From: JASGKO01 sp049840595
Lineage (GTDB): Bacteria > Verrucomicrobiota > Verrucomicrobiia > Chthoniobacterales > Chthoniobacteraceae
Length of the DNA stretch: 64,000 nucleotides
Direction of reading: 5' to 3'
Assembly (NCBI GenBank): GCA_049840595.1
Contig: JASGKO010000008.1
Coordinates: forward strand, 186,001-250,000
Shown here piece after piece: positions 46,101 through 54,949 of this stretch (position 1 is its first letter; each line of letters starts with the position of its first letter). A program made the position numbers and the translations under genes. The notes below the pieces were generated by a model. That model saw only the letters and a program-made list of their open reading frames with translations. It ran no database searches and had not been told where the DNA came from.

Positions 46101-47672
46101 GGCGGAGATCCGCGGTCGCGCAAGCTTTACCCTTTTATCGGCGCTCCCGCACGTTCGGTGCAACTCGCGCACCTTAGATTGTCTTGCGGAATTAGAAGCG
46201 AGGTTCGAGAAACCTGACGCTGAGCCACGCGGTATTCGTTGTTATACTGTTGTTTCGCCACTTTCTGAAGAGACAGCAAATGTCCTGAGCGACGATGAAT
46301 GGCTTGCGATGATTGAGAAGTATCGTGGGATTGGCCGTCACCGCGATTGGGAACACCCTGAACTTGGTGGCGAAGAGGAGTTTGCGGGAATGGTGCAAAA
46401 CTTCGTGAAAAAGGAACCCGAACGGTTTGCAAAATTGTCCCTCCAATTTCCGAGAGACACTGCGAGTTGCTATTGGATGAACGTGTTGTATGGGCTGAAG
46501 GATGCGAACATTCCTTCAGCCCTTAAGATTGAAGTGACTCGCAGGGTTTTTGATTTGGATGACGAAGCATGCCTGAAAGCCGCTGCGGACTTGCTTAGTC
46601 GGATTACCGATGAGTTTCTGCCATCCGACGCAATTGCATTTCTTGTGCGACTCGCAACAAAACATCCTGATCCAGTTCGTGAACTTTGGCGGGTAGAAAA
46701 GAGGGGCAGACGGCTTGTTTCAACGGAGACATTCTAAGCTGCGGAATCAATACCGTGCGCGGTCGGGTCGCCGAGGAACTCCGCAACCTGCTCATTACAG
46801 ACCGTCGCTATCTCGATGTGTTGCTCCCAACGATTGAAGGTCTAGTTTGTGATCCTAATATTTCGGTTCGCGCATGCGCGATTTCGTCTTTGTTCGGCGT
46901 CGCGCTATACAACGAAGAACTTGCCGTGGCGCTTTTTCAATCGCTTTCTGAAACCGATGATGTGCTGCTCGGTTCGCCCTATGCCGAGGACTTCATCCGG
47001 CGTGGCCTTTCCTCGCACATGGAAGCGATGCGGCCACACATCGAAAGGATGCTGCATTCCGAAAATGCCAACGTGTGTCAGACCGGAGCCCGCTTGGCGG
47101 CCCTCGCTGGACTGATCCATAGAACAGAATCCGACCTTGCAGCCAAAGCTTTACACGGCGTGGCTGTCGCCAGACTTGGCGTGGCTGAGATTGCCGAATT
47201 TAATTTTACGGTGCCTTCTTGTCGCGAATGGGGTGAACAAACATTATGCGCCCTCTTTAATGACGAGGATATTGCAGTGCAGAAAAAAGCGGCACATTGC
47301 TTTTGGCATCTTTGGCGAAAGCCGGAGATCCCTCTCACGGAGCACGCAGATTTGATTCTACGATTCCTTCAGAGCGCTGCCTTCGCACGTTCGCCGTCAA
47401 TGCTACTCCGTGCATTGGAAGATTCGAATCACAGGCTGCCTGAAGTTGTTTTGGATGTTTGCGAGCACTTTGTCGAAAAATGTGCTGAGCAAGCTCGGGA
47501 CATTCGCACTCATCGAGCTGGCGATGAGCATACGGTCGGACCATTGGTTTTTCGTGCTTACCAACAACTCGCAGGTAGTGAAGTTCAGCTCAGAGCCCTT
47601 CAATTGATTGACCGTATGTGTGAGGAAGGTCTTCACAGTGCATCTCAAAACATGGCTCAATTTGAACGGTAA
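43103..47672 (+). pseudogene. Large STAND NTPase with N-terminal DUF4297/Cap4-like nuclease (anti-phage type), broken as read
   Basis: Read in order, the region encodes one protein of about 1,520 aa. From ATG 43103 a nuclease-like domain begins (AGATYEALWGVRAMLEVL, VDGAEFWIEQ). An in-frame TGA occurs at 43271, and the same frame resumes with YWQVKRQ, the Q-x-K motif of Cap4-like PD-(D/E)xK nucleases. A linker with CVFASITDAPGLRILAERARD follows. The NTPase has Walker A GAAGSGKSG and Walker B VVLVVDQLDFVS, plus RLEPV and VCRQFDFEHD. Frames shift near 44535, 44560 and 46700 (extra A in two A-runs, then one more shift). The C-terminal two-thirds is helical repeats, as in Avs-type sensors. The stretch looks clearly lower in G+C than its neighbours. 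I infer horizontal acquisition. Confidence 0.7.
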
Positions 47673-47785
47673 TTTCGGAAATTGATTAGCGCTCCCGTAA
47701 TGGCATGCAGCGCAAGACGAAGGGAGCGCTTTGAGGGTGGCGTGAGAATATTTGCTTCTAACTGCCTGCGGTTTTTTGAGGACTA

Positions 47786-48271
47786 TTACTGCCCGTCCCA
47801 ATCAATGCCCCGCCACAAGCGAATCCACGATTGGCGGTATTCATAACTGAATGGCATGGTGATGATGATGGGGATCGGCGTCTTCTCCATCCGCGCTGGC
47901 TTGAAGTGCCATTTCTTGATGCCCTCCAGGACCGAGTCTTTTAATCGAAGATCGGTGGTGGAAAGAACGCAGGGATGAATGACCTCGCCTTTCTCGGTAA
48001 TGATGAAGGCAACTACTCCACTGCCACGGATGAAGTGGTAATTTTCGTCGAAGACGAGCCGGGCCTCGGGATGCCACGTCACCTTGGCCGGCGTGATGTA
48101 TTTGGACCGCTGGATTTCCACGATCTTGTAGTAGGTGCTGTAAAGACGGGCGATCTCCGGCTTGACCTTCACCCGGTGATTGCCGGCGATGGTATAGAGA
48201 GTGGTGCGTTCAGCGTGGACGGTGGAGAGGCAGAGGATGCCTGCAAAAAGGAGACGGGAAATGAGTTTCAA
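47786..48271 (-). CDS. Secreted TonB C-terminal-domain protein
   Basis: The 161-aa protein has a signal peptide (MKLISRLLFAGILCLSTVHA). Its C-terminal half is a TonB_C-like domain: GVVAFIITEKGEVIHPCVLSTTDLRLKDSVLEGIKKWHFKPAR and IPIIITMPFSYEY. It lacks the membrane anchor and Pro-rich rod of true TonB, so it is more likely a free periplasmic or envelope protein than an energy transducer. It lies 30 bp downstream of the SnoaL-like gene on the same strand and ends the operon. Confidence 0.75.
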   Translation of the reverse strand: MKLISRLLFAGILCLSTVHAERTTLYTIAGNHRVKVKPEIARLYSTYYKIVEIQRSKYITPAKVTWHPEARLVFDENYHFIRGSGVVAFIITEKGEVIHPCVLSTTDLRLKDSVLEGIKKWHFKPARMEKTPIPIIITMPFSYEYRQSWIRLWRGIDWDGQ

Positions 48272-48301
48272 CGGAGAATGGATGTAAATGAAGCGGCTCG
48301 A

Positions 48302-48724
48302 TTATGAAGTGGAGGGCGCGGCGAGGGTCGCGAAAAGCGCGGCCTGATTCCACGTATCCCAGCCCTCGACCATCCTGCCATTCTGGCAGCGCAGCCAGCT
48401 TGAACCTTGAAAGGTAACCGGCTTGCCGGTGGGCGTGAAACCCATGCCATGGCCGGTGTGCGTGGCCGAGACGCGCCAGAAGACGCTGACGTGATCGCCC
48501 TCGGCGAGGACGTTCAAGATCTCCACTTGCACGTCCGGCAGCGTTTGCAGGATGGCGGATTGGAAGGCGAGGAATCCCTCGGGGCCAACGACGTCCTGGC
48601 CGCCCTCCAAATGTCCCACCGCATCGGGGGCCATCAGTTCGGGGATGAGATGAATGGCCCGTTGGTTCCATACCTCGTTGAACCAGCGCAGCCCGATTTC
48701 CTTGGGAGAGAGTTCCGTTGCCAT
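48302..48724 (-). CDS. SnoaL-like / ester-cyclase-type protein
   Basis: The 140-aa protein has the alpha+beta-barrel pattern of SnoaL-like polyketide cyclases: LRWFNEVWNQRAIHLIPELMAPDAVGHL, GPEGFLAFQSAILQTLPDVQVEI and VFWRVSATHTGHGMGFTPTGKPVTFQGSSWLRCQNGRMVEGWDTWN. The His and Asp residues are consistent with the family's active-site cleft. Many members are not cyclases and have unknown substrates. I chose ATG 48724 (MATELSPKEIG). The open frame upstream overlaps the MMPL gene and is not conserved. Confidence 0.78.
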   Translation of the reverse strand: MATELSPKEIGLRWFNEVWNQRAIHLIPELMAPDAVGHLEGGQDVVGPEGFLAFQSAILQTLPDVQVEILNVLAEGDHVSVFWRVSATHTGHGMGFTPTGKPVTFQGSSWLRCQNGRMVEGWDTWNQAALFATLAAPSTS

Positions 48725-48783
48725 CGTTTCCTTCCCGCCAACAGCCAGAAACGACCGGCGAAGTAAAGGAGAAAGCGCCGGGT

Positions 48784-51285
48784 TTAGCTTTCGTCGGAGC
48801 GCAACAGGCAGATCGGCACGATCAAAAATACCGTGGCAAAGAGCGACCACGTGATGCCGATCGCGCAGACGATGCCCAGCCCGCTCAGCGAAGGATTCGC
48901 CGCGAGGCCGAGTGAGGCAAAACCCGCGAGACTGGTCAGCGCGCTGAGCATCACCGGCTTGAGCACCGGGCGGATCGCCTCGCGTGGTTTCCCCGAGCGG
49001 TAGGCCGTGAGCACGATGTAGATGCCGTAGTCCACCCCCACGCTGAAGACGAGCGGGAAGGCGAGCGAGTTGAACAGGTTGAGCGGAATCTGCAGGAACT
49101 TGATCGTGGTGAGCATCGCGCCGATGGCGAGCATGAGCGCACCAGTGAGCACGAAGACCGGCAGCACCTTGCGGAAGAGCACGATGAGCAGGCCGAGGTT
49201 CATCGCCAGCATTACGGCGGAAAGCAGGATGAGCTTGTCATGCGTCCACGGCACCAGATCGGCGAGCATGAGGCTCCAGCCGGAGAAGTGCATCGGCACC
49301 CCGGCCACCGCCAGTTGATCGCGCAGCGCATGCGTCTCTGCGGGCGTGTCGATGTTGACGGCTGGCGTCAGGTAGGCCGTGGCAATCGTGGGATTGGTGC
49401 CGAAAAACTTGTCGAGGATGAACCGCCAACTGGACGTTTCCGGCAGCGTGCGCCGCCAGTCGAGCGCTGTCGGGTCGCCGTGGGCGATCTTTTCCAACTG
49501 GTCGATTGAACTGAAGGCGGACGCAAAGGAATCGCGATTAAAGCCCTCGTGATCGAGCGCGGTGCCAAACGCCTTGCGAATGGCGGTGAAATCAAGCGAC
49601 TTCAGGACAGCCTCGTTTTGAGCAATCGCCGCCGGATCGGGAATCAACGCGGTGGGCGAGGAGACGCTCTTTAGCACGCCCTTTGCCTGGAGCTCGTGCC
49701 AGTGGTTCAGCGCGACGGTCCAGTTCTCATGCAGCTTCTCCGCATCCTTGCTGCTGATCAGCACGAGGATCGGGTCCTGCCCCCGGGTCAGCTTGGTCTG
49801 AATGGTGCGCAGCGCATCGCCGGCCATGCTATTCTTCGGCTCCAGCGAACGTGGATTCGCCTGGAAAACCAATTGTCCCACTGGCAGCAAATAGAGCAGG
49901 GAGATCGCCGCCAGCAGGGCGATGGAAAACGTGGTAAACCGACCGGGATGACGGGCGAGCAGTTCGAGCAGGCGGTCCACCGGCGCATTCGGCTTCTGCG
50001 CACGCTGTGGCTTTTTCTCGTCGCCGACGAAAAGGAAGAGCAGCGTCATCATCAATCCCGCTGCGAGCAGAATCCCCAACGCGATGAGCGTGCCGAGCTG
50101 GGAGAATCCACTGCTGCCGCTGACGATGAGCCCAAGGAACCCGGTGCCTGTCGTAAGCGCTCCGAAAATGATGCCGCGTCCGAGCCGTTCAATCGCAATC
50201 GCGATCGCCGCCTCATGCGGCTGCCCCTCGCGTCGCGCATTCTGATAGCCGCTGTAAATGAGCATCCCAAAGTCCACCCCGAGCCCGACGAGAATCGAAC
50301 AAAAGCCGACCGCAATCCCATTCAACGCCGGGAAAATCACCGCGCCCAGCGCCACTGCAAAGAAGCAGCAAACCAGCAGCACCAGCACGATCGAAACCAG
50401 CGGGCGCAACCGGCGAAAGCCCAGATAAAACACCCCCGACACCAGCAGAATGGAAGTGAGCGCGGTAGTGATGATATCGCCCTCCATCGCGTGCGACATT
50501 TCCGCCACATACGCCGTGCGCCCGGTCACGAGAATCTGCGGAGCGGGACCACGATCCTGTTTCTTCCAGTCCGCAATGAAGTTCGCGCGCAAGGCGTTGA
50601 TTTGATCCATCATCCGCTGGCAGGCTTTCGAGCCGAGATCGCTCTGGCGCGTCATCACCATGATGAGATGGAGCGTGCCATCGGCCGAGGCGAGCGGCTG
50701 CGTATTCTCGGCGGAGAACGAGCCGTTGAGCGGCTTCAGCGCCGGAACCACGATGCCGAGCGGATCGAGCTGGAGCTGCATTTCCGCGCGTGGGGACGAG
50801 GCGATTTCCTGCTGGTAGCGATGGAGTCGGCTGGCGATTTCCGCGGGCGAAAGCTGGGCGATCGCCGCGTTGAAATCGGTGGGCGGCAGATTGAAGAGCA
50901 GCGGCAGCGCAATCTTCTGCACATCGGCCAGTCCTTCCGGACTCTCCATCGGCGAGCGATCCAGCACGCGCTCCACCCACGGCTGATCCCGCAGCTGGTC
51001 GGCAAACTCCTGCGAAAACGCATCGAGATCCGCCTGCTTGCTTTCGTCGTAGATCGCGAAGCTCAGTTCACGCGTCTGGGTAAAGCTGCCGTTGTAAACC
51101 TTGAGCGTCTCGACCGATTCGTAACCACCCGGCAGCAGGTTCAGCACCTCGGTATCGAGACGCAGGCAGCACCCGAGCAGAATGGCTGCGCCGATGATCA
51201 GCGCCCCCAGCAGGGCAAAGGCCGTGCGGCGCCGCTGCACGAGAAAGTGGGCCGTGGCCTGCCCGATGGCACGGTCAAGACTCAC
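48784..51285 (-). CDS. MMPL-type RND lipid exporter
   Basis: The 834-aa protein has an RND/MMPL plan: an N-terminal helix (RRRTAFALLGALIIGAAILLG), a large periplasmic loop, and helix bundles around GLGVDFGMLIYSGYQNARREG and SVGVDYGIYIVLTAYRSG, each with the proton-relay Asp. It resembles the predicted exporters of aryl-polyene and hopanoid loci. The frame has no ATG near its start. GTG 51285 fits the N-terminus best; GTG 51354 is an alternative. Its likely partners are the lipoprotein upstream and the SnoaL-like and TonB-like genes downstream. Confidence 0.85.
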   Translation of the reverse strand: MSLDRAIGQATAHFLVQRRRTAFALLGALIIGAAILLGCCLRLDTEVLNLLPGGYESVETLKVYNGSFTQTRELSFAIYDESKQADLDAFSQEFADQLRDQPWVERVLDRSPMESPEGLADVQKIALPLLFNLPPTDFNAAIAQLSPAEIASRLHRYQQEIASSPRAEMQLQLDPLGIVVPALKPLNGSFSAENTQPLASADGTLHLIMVMTRQSDLGSKACQRMMDQINALRANFIADWKKQDRGPAPQILVTGRTAYVAEMSHAMEGDIITTALTSILLVSGVFYLGFRRLRPLVSIVLVLLVCCFFAVALGAVIFPALNGIAVGFCSILVGLGVDFGMLIYSGYQNARREGQPHEAAIAIAIERLGRGIIFGALTTGTGFLGLIVSGSSGFSQLGTLIALGILLAAGLMMTLLFLFVGDEKKPQRAQKPNAPVDRLLELLARHPGRFTTFSIALLAAISLLYLLPVGQLVFQANPRSLEPKNSMAGDALRTIQTKLTRGQDPILVLISSKDAEKLHENWTVALNHWHELQAKGVLKSVSSPTALIPDPAAIAQNEAVLKSLDFTAIRKAFGTALDHEGFNRDSFASAFSSIDQLEKIAHGDPTALDWRRTLPETSSWRFILDKFFGTNPTIATAYLTPAVNIDTPAETHALRDQLAVAGVPMHFSGWSLMLADLVPWTHDKLILLSAVMLAMNLGLLIVLFRKVLPVFVLTGALMLAIGAMLTTIKFLQIPLNLFNSLAFPLVFSVGVDYGIYIVLTAYRSGKPREAIRPVLKPVMLSALTSLAGFASLGLAANPSLSGLGIVCAIGITWSLFATVFLIVPICLLRSDES

Positions 51286-51375
51286 GCGGGATGAAGAATG
51301 GATGGACTGATGAATAGGTCGGGAAAGGTCGTGCCTGCCCTCCGGCAGCGGCACATCGGTTGCAGATGGAAAGGA

Positions 51376-51822
51376 CTATTGAGCGAAGCGGAAATCAAAG
51401 CGCTCCCTGGTTTTTGGCGAGTCCACCGAGAAGATACGGGCTTCCGGCGACAGATTGGCAAATTTGTCCCGCAGCGAAAGCCAGCCGCGCAGATGCCCGG
51501 GAGGCCCAAAGGAAAGGGGACCATTGGCTTTCGTGGCTTTGGCGTCCTGCTGAAGGGTGATGAGGGCGAGCCCCGGGCCGGCCATGTATTCGAGCTGGAA
51601 ATCGGTGTCCCCGTGCTTGATCACCACCACATCGCCAATCAGTGAGCGCTTGGGATTCGAGTAATGAAGCTGCCCTCTCCAAGTGTGCCATCCCGGGCCG
51701 TATTGGGCAAATTGATGCGTAGTCTGGCAACCTGTGACCAAGGCGATGCAGGCGAACAGCAGCAAGAAGCGGGAAATCACGAGACGAGAGGGAAGGGTGA
51801 GGATGGCTGCGTCGTATTTCAT
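51376..51822 (-). CDS. Small lipoprotein of the MMPL operon
   Basis: The 148-aa lipoprotein has lipobox ALVTGC (Cys32). The mature domain is beta-rich: WHTWRGQLHYSNPKRSLIGDVVVIKHGDTDFQLEYMAGPGLALITLQQD. I do not recognise the family firmly. It could be a LolA/LolB- or DUF3261-like carrier, as is found with MMPL exporters in aryl-polyene clusters. The start at ATG 51822 gives the lipoprotein signal. It is the first gene of the minus-strand operon, 90 bp from the divergent flavoprotein gene. Confidence 0.6.
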   Translation of the reverse strand: MKYDAAILTLPSRLVISRFLLLFACIALVTGCQTTHQFAQYGPGWHTWRGQLHYSNPKRSLIGDVVVIKHGDTDFQLEYMAGPGLALITLQQDAKATKANGPLSFGPPGHLRGWLSLRDKFANLSPEARIFSVDSPKTRERFDFRFAQ

Positions 51823-51912
51823 CGGCGGGCGCACTGTAGCAAAGTCCGCCCCCTTGGGAAGGGACTAAAATTTCTATGGCGCGAAGCCCCGCGAAAGTTC
51901 TAACTTCGTGCC

Positions 51913-53484
51913 ATGATGCATGGCTCCCGCGAATTTGATTACGACGTGATCGTCATCGGTGGTTCGCTGTCCGGAGCCGCGCTCGCCACTTTGGTCTTGA
52001 AAGAAACCCCGTCGCTGCGGGTGCTGGTGATCGAGAAGTCAGAGAAATTCACCCGCCGGGTGGGCGAGGCGACCGTGGAGGTGAGCGCCTATTTTCTTGG
52101 CCGGGTGCTCGGCCTTACCCAGCACTTGAACGAGTCGCACCTGGTGAAGCAGGGGATGCGCTTCTGGTTTCACAACGCCGAAACCAAGTCGCTGGACCAG
52201 GCCAGTGAGATCGGGGGCAAGTTCCAGGCCCGCCTGCCTTCGTACCAGCTCGATCGCGCGGTGTTTGACGAGGAAGTGCTGCGGCGGGCGGTGGAACTGG
52301 GGGCGGAACTGCGTCGTCCCGCCCAGGTGACTGCCGTAGATTTGCAGACGGGCAGCGCCCGGGTCACCGTGAAAGCAGGCGACCAGGTGCAAACGCTCCA
52401 CGCCCGCTGGGTGGTGGATGCCTCCGGCGTCGCTGCGCTGCTGGCCCGCAAGAACGGCTGGCTCAAAATGAACGAACAGCACCCCACCGCCGCCGCCTGG
52501 GCGCGCTGGCAGGGCGTGAAGGATTGGGACGGCCCCGAGTTTGCCACCAGGTTTCCCGACTGGTTTGCCCGCTGCTACGGCGTGCGCGGCACCGCGACCA
52601 ATCACATCGTGGGCGATGGCTGGTGGAGCTGGTGGATTCCGCTCAAGGGCGGCGATGTGAGCGTGGGAGTCGTCTTCGATCAGCGGCTCAATGAATTTCC
52701 CGGCGAAGGCCAGCCCATCGCGGAGCGACTTCGGCAATTTCTCCAGCAGCATCCCGTCGCCCGTGAATTGCTGGAGCATGCCCAGCCGGTGGAAGGCGAT
52801 GCCTTGTGGCGCCGCAACCTTGCCTACTCCAGCACCACTTTTGCCGGGGACGGCTTTTCGCTGGTCGGCGATGCCTCGGCTTTTATCGATCCCTTTTACA
52901 GCCCCGGGATGGACTGGATTTCCTTCACCACCACGGCCACGGCGGCGCTCATTGCCGCCCAGCAGCGTGGAGAAGCGGTCGCCCCGCTGGTCGCACGGCA
53001 CAATGCCCAGTTTTCCCAGGCCTACTCGCGTTGGTTCCAGGCCATCTATCGCGACAAATACGAATATATGGGCGACTACGAGCTCATGAGCGCCGCGTTC
53101 CGGCTCGATCTCGGGCTCTACTATCTCGGCATCGTTTCGCAGCCCTTCAAGTTCGGTCCCAAGGCCCTGCAAACTCCGCCCTTCGTTCCCGCGGTTTCCA
53201 CGCCGATTTTTCATTTCATCCGTAATTACAATCGCCGCCTCGCCTCCATGGCCCGCAACCGCCGTCGGCGCGGCGTTCACGGCATCGCAAACAGCGGGCG
53301 CAACCTGCTCGTGCCCGGCTACACCTTTGGCGGGGCCAATGCGTGGCTCCTCGCCAAGGCCATCGGTGCGTGGCTGCGACTGGAAATCAAGGAAGGCTGG
53401 CGGACGTGGTTCACTTCGGAGAAAACCGCGCCAGCCAGTTCTGCCGCATCCATGCCAGCCAAGAATGCCGTCCCAGCGGCCTGA
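51913..53484 (+). CDS. FAD-dependent oxidoreductase, tryptophan-halogenase-like
   Basis: The 523-aa flavoprotein has an N-terminal FAD-binding motif VIGGSLSGAALATLVL, a GEATVEVSAYFLGRVLGL segment as in halogenases and geranylgeranyl reductases, VVDASGVAALLARK, and GWWSWWIPLKGGDVSVG, close to the WxWxIP motif of flavin-dependent halogenases. LVGDASAFIDPFYSPGMDW is the usual second FAD contact. The halogenase catalytic Lys is not evident, so oxidation or reduction of a lipid or polyene is at least as likely. The start is at ATG 51913. Confidence 0.75.
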   Translation: MMHGSREFDYDVIVIGGSLSGAALATLVLKETPSLRVLVIEKSEKFTRRVGEATVEVSAYFLGRVLGLTQHLNESHLVKQGMRFWFHNAETKSLDQASEIGGKFQARLPSYQLDRAVFDEEVLRRAVELGAELRRPAQVTAVDLQTGSARVTVKAGDQVQTLHARWVVDASGVAALLARKNGWLKMNEQHPTAAAWARWQGVKDWDGPEFATRFPDWFARCYGVRGTATNHIVGDGWWSWWIPLKGGDVSVGVVFDQRLNEFPGEGQPIAERLRQFLQQHPVARELLEHAQPVEGDALWRRNLAYSSTTFAGDGFSLVGDASAFIDPFYSPGMDWISFTTTATAALIAAQQRGEAVAPLVARHNAQFSQAYSRWFQAIYRDKYEYMGDYELMSAAFRLDLGLYYLGIVSQPFKFGPKALQTPPFVPAVSTPIFHFIRNYNRRLASMARNRRRRGVHGIANSGRNLLVPGYTFGGANAWLLAKAIGAWLRLEIKEGWRTWFTSEKTAPASSAASMPAKNAVPAA

Positions 53485-53520
53485 TGACTTCATTTGCAAT
53501 CCAAGCCATCCAAAAGCGAT

Positions 53521-53573
53521 GTCATCCTGAGCGCAATGCGGCGGAGCGGAATGCAGTCGAATGGATCTCTGAC
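53521..53573. repeat. Intergenic GTCATCC...GGATCTCTGAC repeat
   Basis: GTCATCCTGAGCGCAATGCG ... AATGCAGTCGAATGGATCTCTGAC lies downstream of the flavoprotein gene. It is a degenerate copy of the widespread 'TCATCCTGAGCG' repeat type. Confidence 0.55.
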
Positions 53574-53641
53574 TGTTCTGGAGCAGGGAACACTATGATT
53601 CGGCAAGAAGCTGCCTCGCCTTCCTAGCGCAGAAAAATTTG

Positions 53642-53668
53642 AGTTCCCTCGACTTCGCTCGGGATCAC
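53642..53668. repeat. Intergenic TTCCCTCGACTTCGCTCGGGATCACC repeat
   Basis: TTCCCTCGACTTCGCTCGGGATC resembles the core of the palindromic element at 18469-18506. With the preceding copy it fills much of the gap 53485-53732, where I see no gene. Confidence 0.55.
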
Positions 53669-53732
53669 CTTTGGAGGGAGCACACAGGTTGCAACTGAAG
53701 TCACCTGCCACTCGGACCAGGGTTGTTGGTCT

Positions 53733-54251
53733 TCACTTTATTTCGCTGCTCTCCATTTTCCGCAGCAGCTGCAGGCAATAGAGCAACGGAACCACCCCGC
53801 AGATGCCAAAGGAGCAATCAATCAACCGCCAGTAAAATGGAATGCCGCGAATCGGGCCGGCAATGAGGGCGAGGGGAATCACCGAAGCACAAGCTACCAC
53901 ACCCGCCCATAATACGCTCCGCGAGCCGCGAGGCTGCAGCAGCGGGCCGATGAAAAAGATCGCGATCACCAGATGCGCAAAGGCCAGCCAGTCCGTGCCA
54001 TAAGCGATCCATGGATAATGCTGATACATATCCTCCAACCCGAAACGCACGGTAAGAATCCAGAACACCACACCGGAGTGACCCGCCGTGGAAGTAGCCG
54101 CGCCGACCCCCAACCATTGCGTGAGCAGCTTCATCTCCGACAACAACGGAAACGCCGTCACCCCGCTCAGAATGAGCCCAACCATGAACGCCGCAATGAC
54201 CACTTGGAAGCGGAATAAAAGGGAACGAGTCTCCATGCGGTTCGTCGTCAT
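53733..54251 (-). CDS. Multi-pass membrane protein of unknown function
   Basis: The 172-aa protein has four hydrophobic segments, including FQVVIAAFMVGLILSGVTAF and LAFAHLVIAIFFIGPLL. Small charged motifs (GLEDMYQHYPWIAYGTDWLAF) lie between them. The His and Trp/Tyr-rich loop may bind haem or metal, but no family can be named. It follows the HEAT lipoprotein on the same strand by 41 bp, so they are likely co-transcribed. An alternative ATG lies at 54236. Confidence 0.65.
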   Translation of the reverse strand: MTTNRMETRSLLFRFQVVIAAFMVGLILSGVTAFPLLSEMKLLTQWLGVGAATSTAGHSGVVFWILTVRFGLEDMYQHYPWIAYGTDWLAFAHLVIAIFFIGPLLQPRGSRSVLWAGVVACASVIPLALIAGPIRGIPFYWRLIDCSFGICGVVPLLYCLQLLRKMESSEIK

Positions 54252-54292
54252 TTTGCCCTGCCCGGGTTCCTCGCCGCCTTCATTGCCCAGGT

Positions 54293-54949
54293 TTAATTGT
54301 CGGGCTGGCTGTAGCGTTCCACCGCTGCCTGGGCGGAGTTGCGGATGTCCTCATCCGGGTCCTGCGTGAGTCGTTGCCAGAGCGGGAGCGTGCGAGGATC
54401 GTCGAGTTGCTCGAGCCCGTCCACCGCCGTTTCGCGCACATCGTCGGGTTGTCCGTTCACCAGCGCATTGGTATAGAGAATCAGTTTTTGGTTTTTAACG
54501 TTCTGGTCATCATCGTCGCCCATGTCGGCGGCGGTGCTGAGAATTTGCACGCGCAGTTCCATCTTCTGCTCGCCCTGGAAGAGCCTGGCCAGTGTCTGGA
54601 GCGCCTCCGCGTTGTCCTGGTCGCCGAGCTGGCTGATCACGTCCGAGCGGTCGTCGTCGTCGGTGCTGGAAAGGTATTTCTGCTCCAGCACGCCGGGCGC
54701 GGGCGTTGCATCCGCATCCGGGCTGTCGGAGGGCGATGCTTCCGGCATGGCCGGGGACGGTCGGGTGGGGGCCTCGCTGGTGATCGGCATTTGCCCGGAC
54801 GTGGCGACCGGCGTGGGGGTGGAAGTCGCGGCGTTTTGCCCGCTGGTGTCGTCGGATTTCGAGCACCCAAGAGCAGCGAACGCAAGAAGTCCGCTCAAAA
54901 GCCTTGCATGCCACGCGTACGAATTTGAGAATGCCTGCACAGACCGCAT
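54293..54949 (-). CDS. HEAT-repeat lipoprotein
   Basis: The 218-aa protein has an N-terminal lipoprotein signal with lipobox AALGC (Cys29). A Thr/Pro/Ser/Asp-rich linker follows (residues about 30-85). At least two HEAT-like helical repeats come after (VISQLGDQDNAEALQTLARLF, DVRETAVDGLEQLDDPRTLPLWQRLTQDPDEDIRNSAQAAVERY). It is a likely scaffold. The start ATG at 54949 shares the CATG 54947-54950 with the divergent lptF start. A TTG about 18 codons downstream is an alternative. Confidence 0.72.
   Translation of the reverse strand: MRSVQAFSNSYAWHARLLSGLLAFAALGCSKSDDTSGQNAATSTPTPVATSGQMPITSEAPTRPSPAMPEASPSDSPDADATPAPGVLEQKYLSSTDDDDRSDVISQLGDQDNAEALQTLARLFQGEQKMELRVQILSTAADMGDDDDQNVKNQKLILYTNALVNGQPDDVRETAVDGLEQLDDPRTLPLWQRLTQDPDEDIRNSAQAAVERYSQPDN

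Noticed and set aside
49696..51294. A 532-codon plus-strand ORF opposite the MMPL gene
   Set aside because: Its composition (Arg, His, Gln-rich with no hydrophobic pattern) is that of an antisense shadow in high-G+C DNA. The minus-strand MMPL gene has clear motifs.
53343..53627. Plus-strand ORF with RCHPERNAAERNAVEWISD
   Set aside because: It is translated intergenic repeat overlapping the end of the flavoprotein gene.
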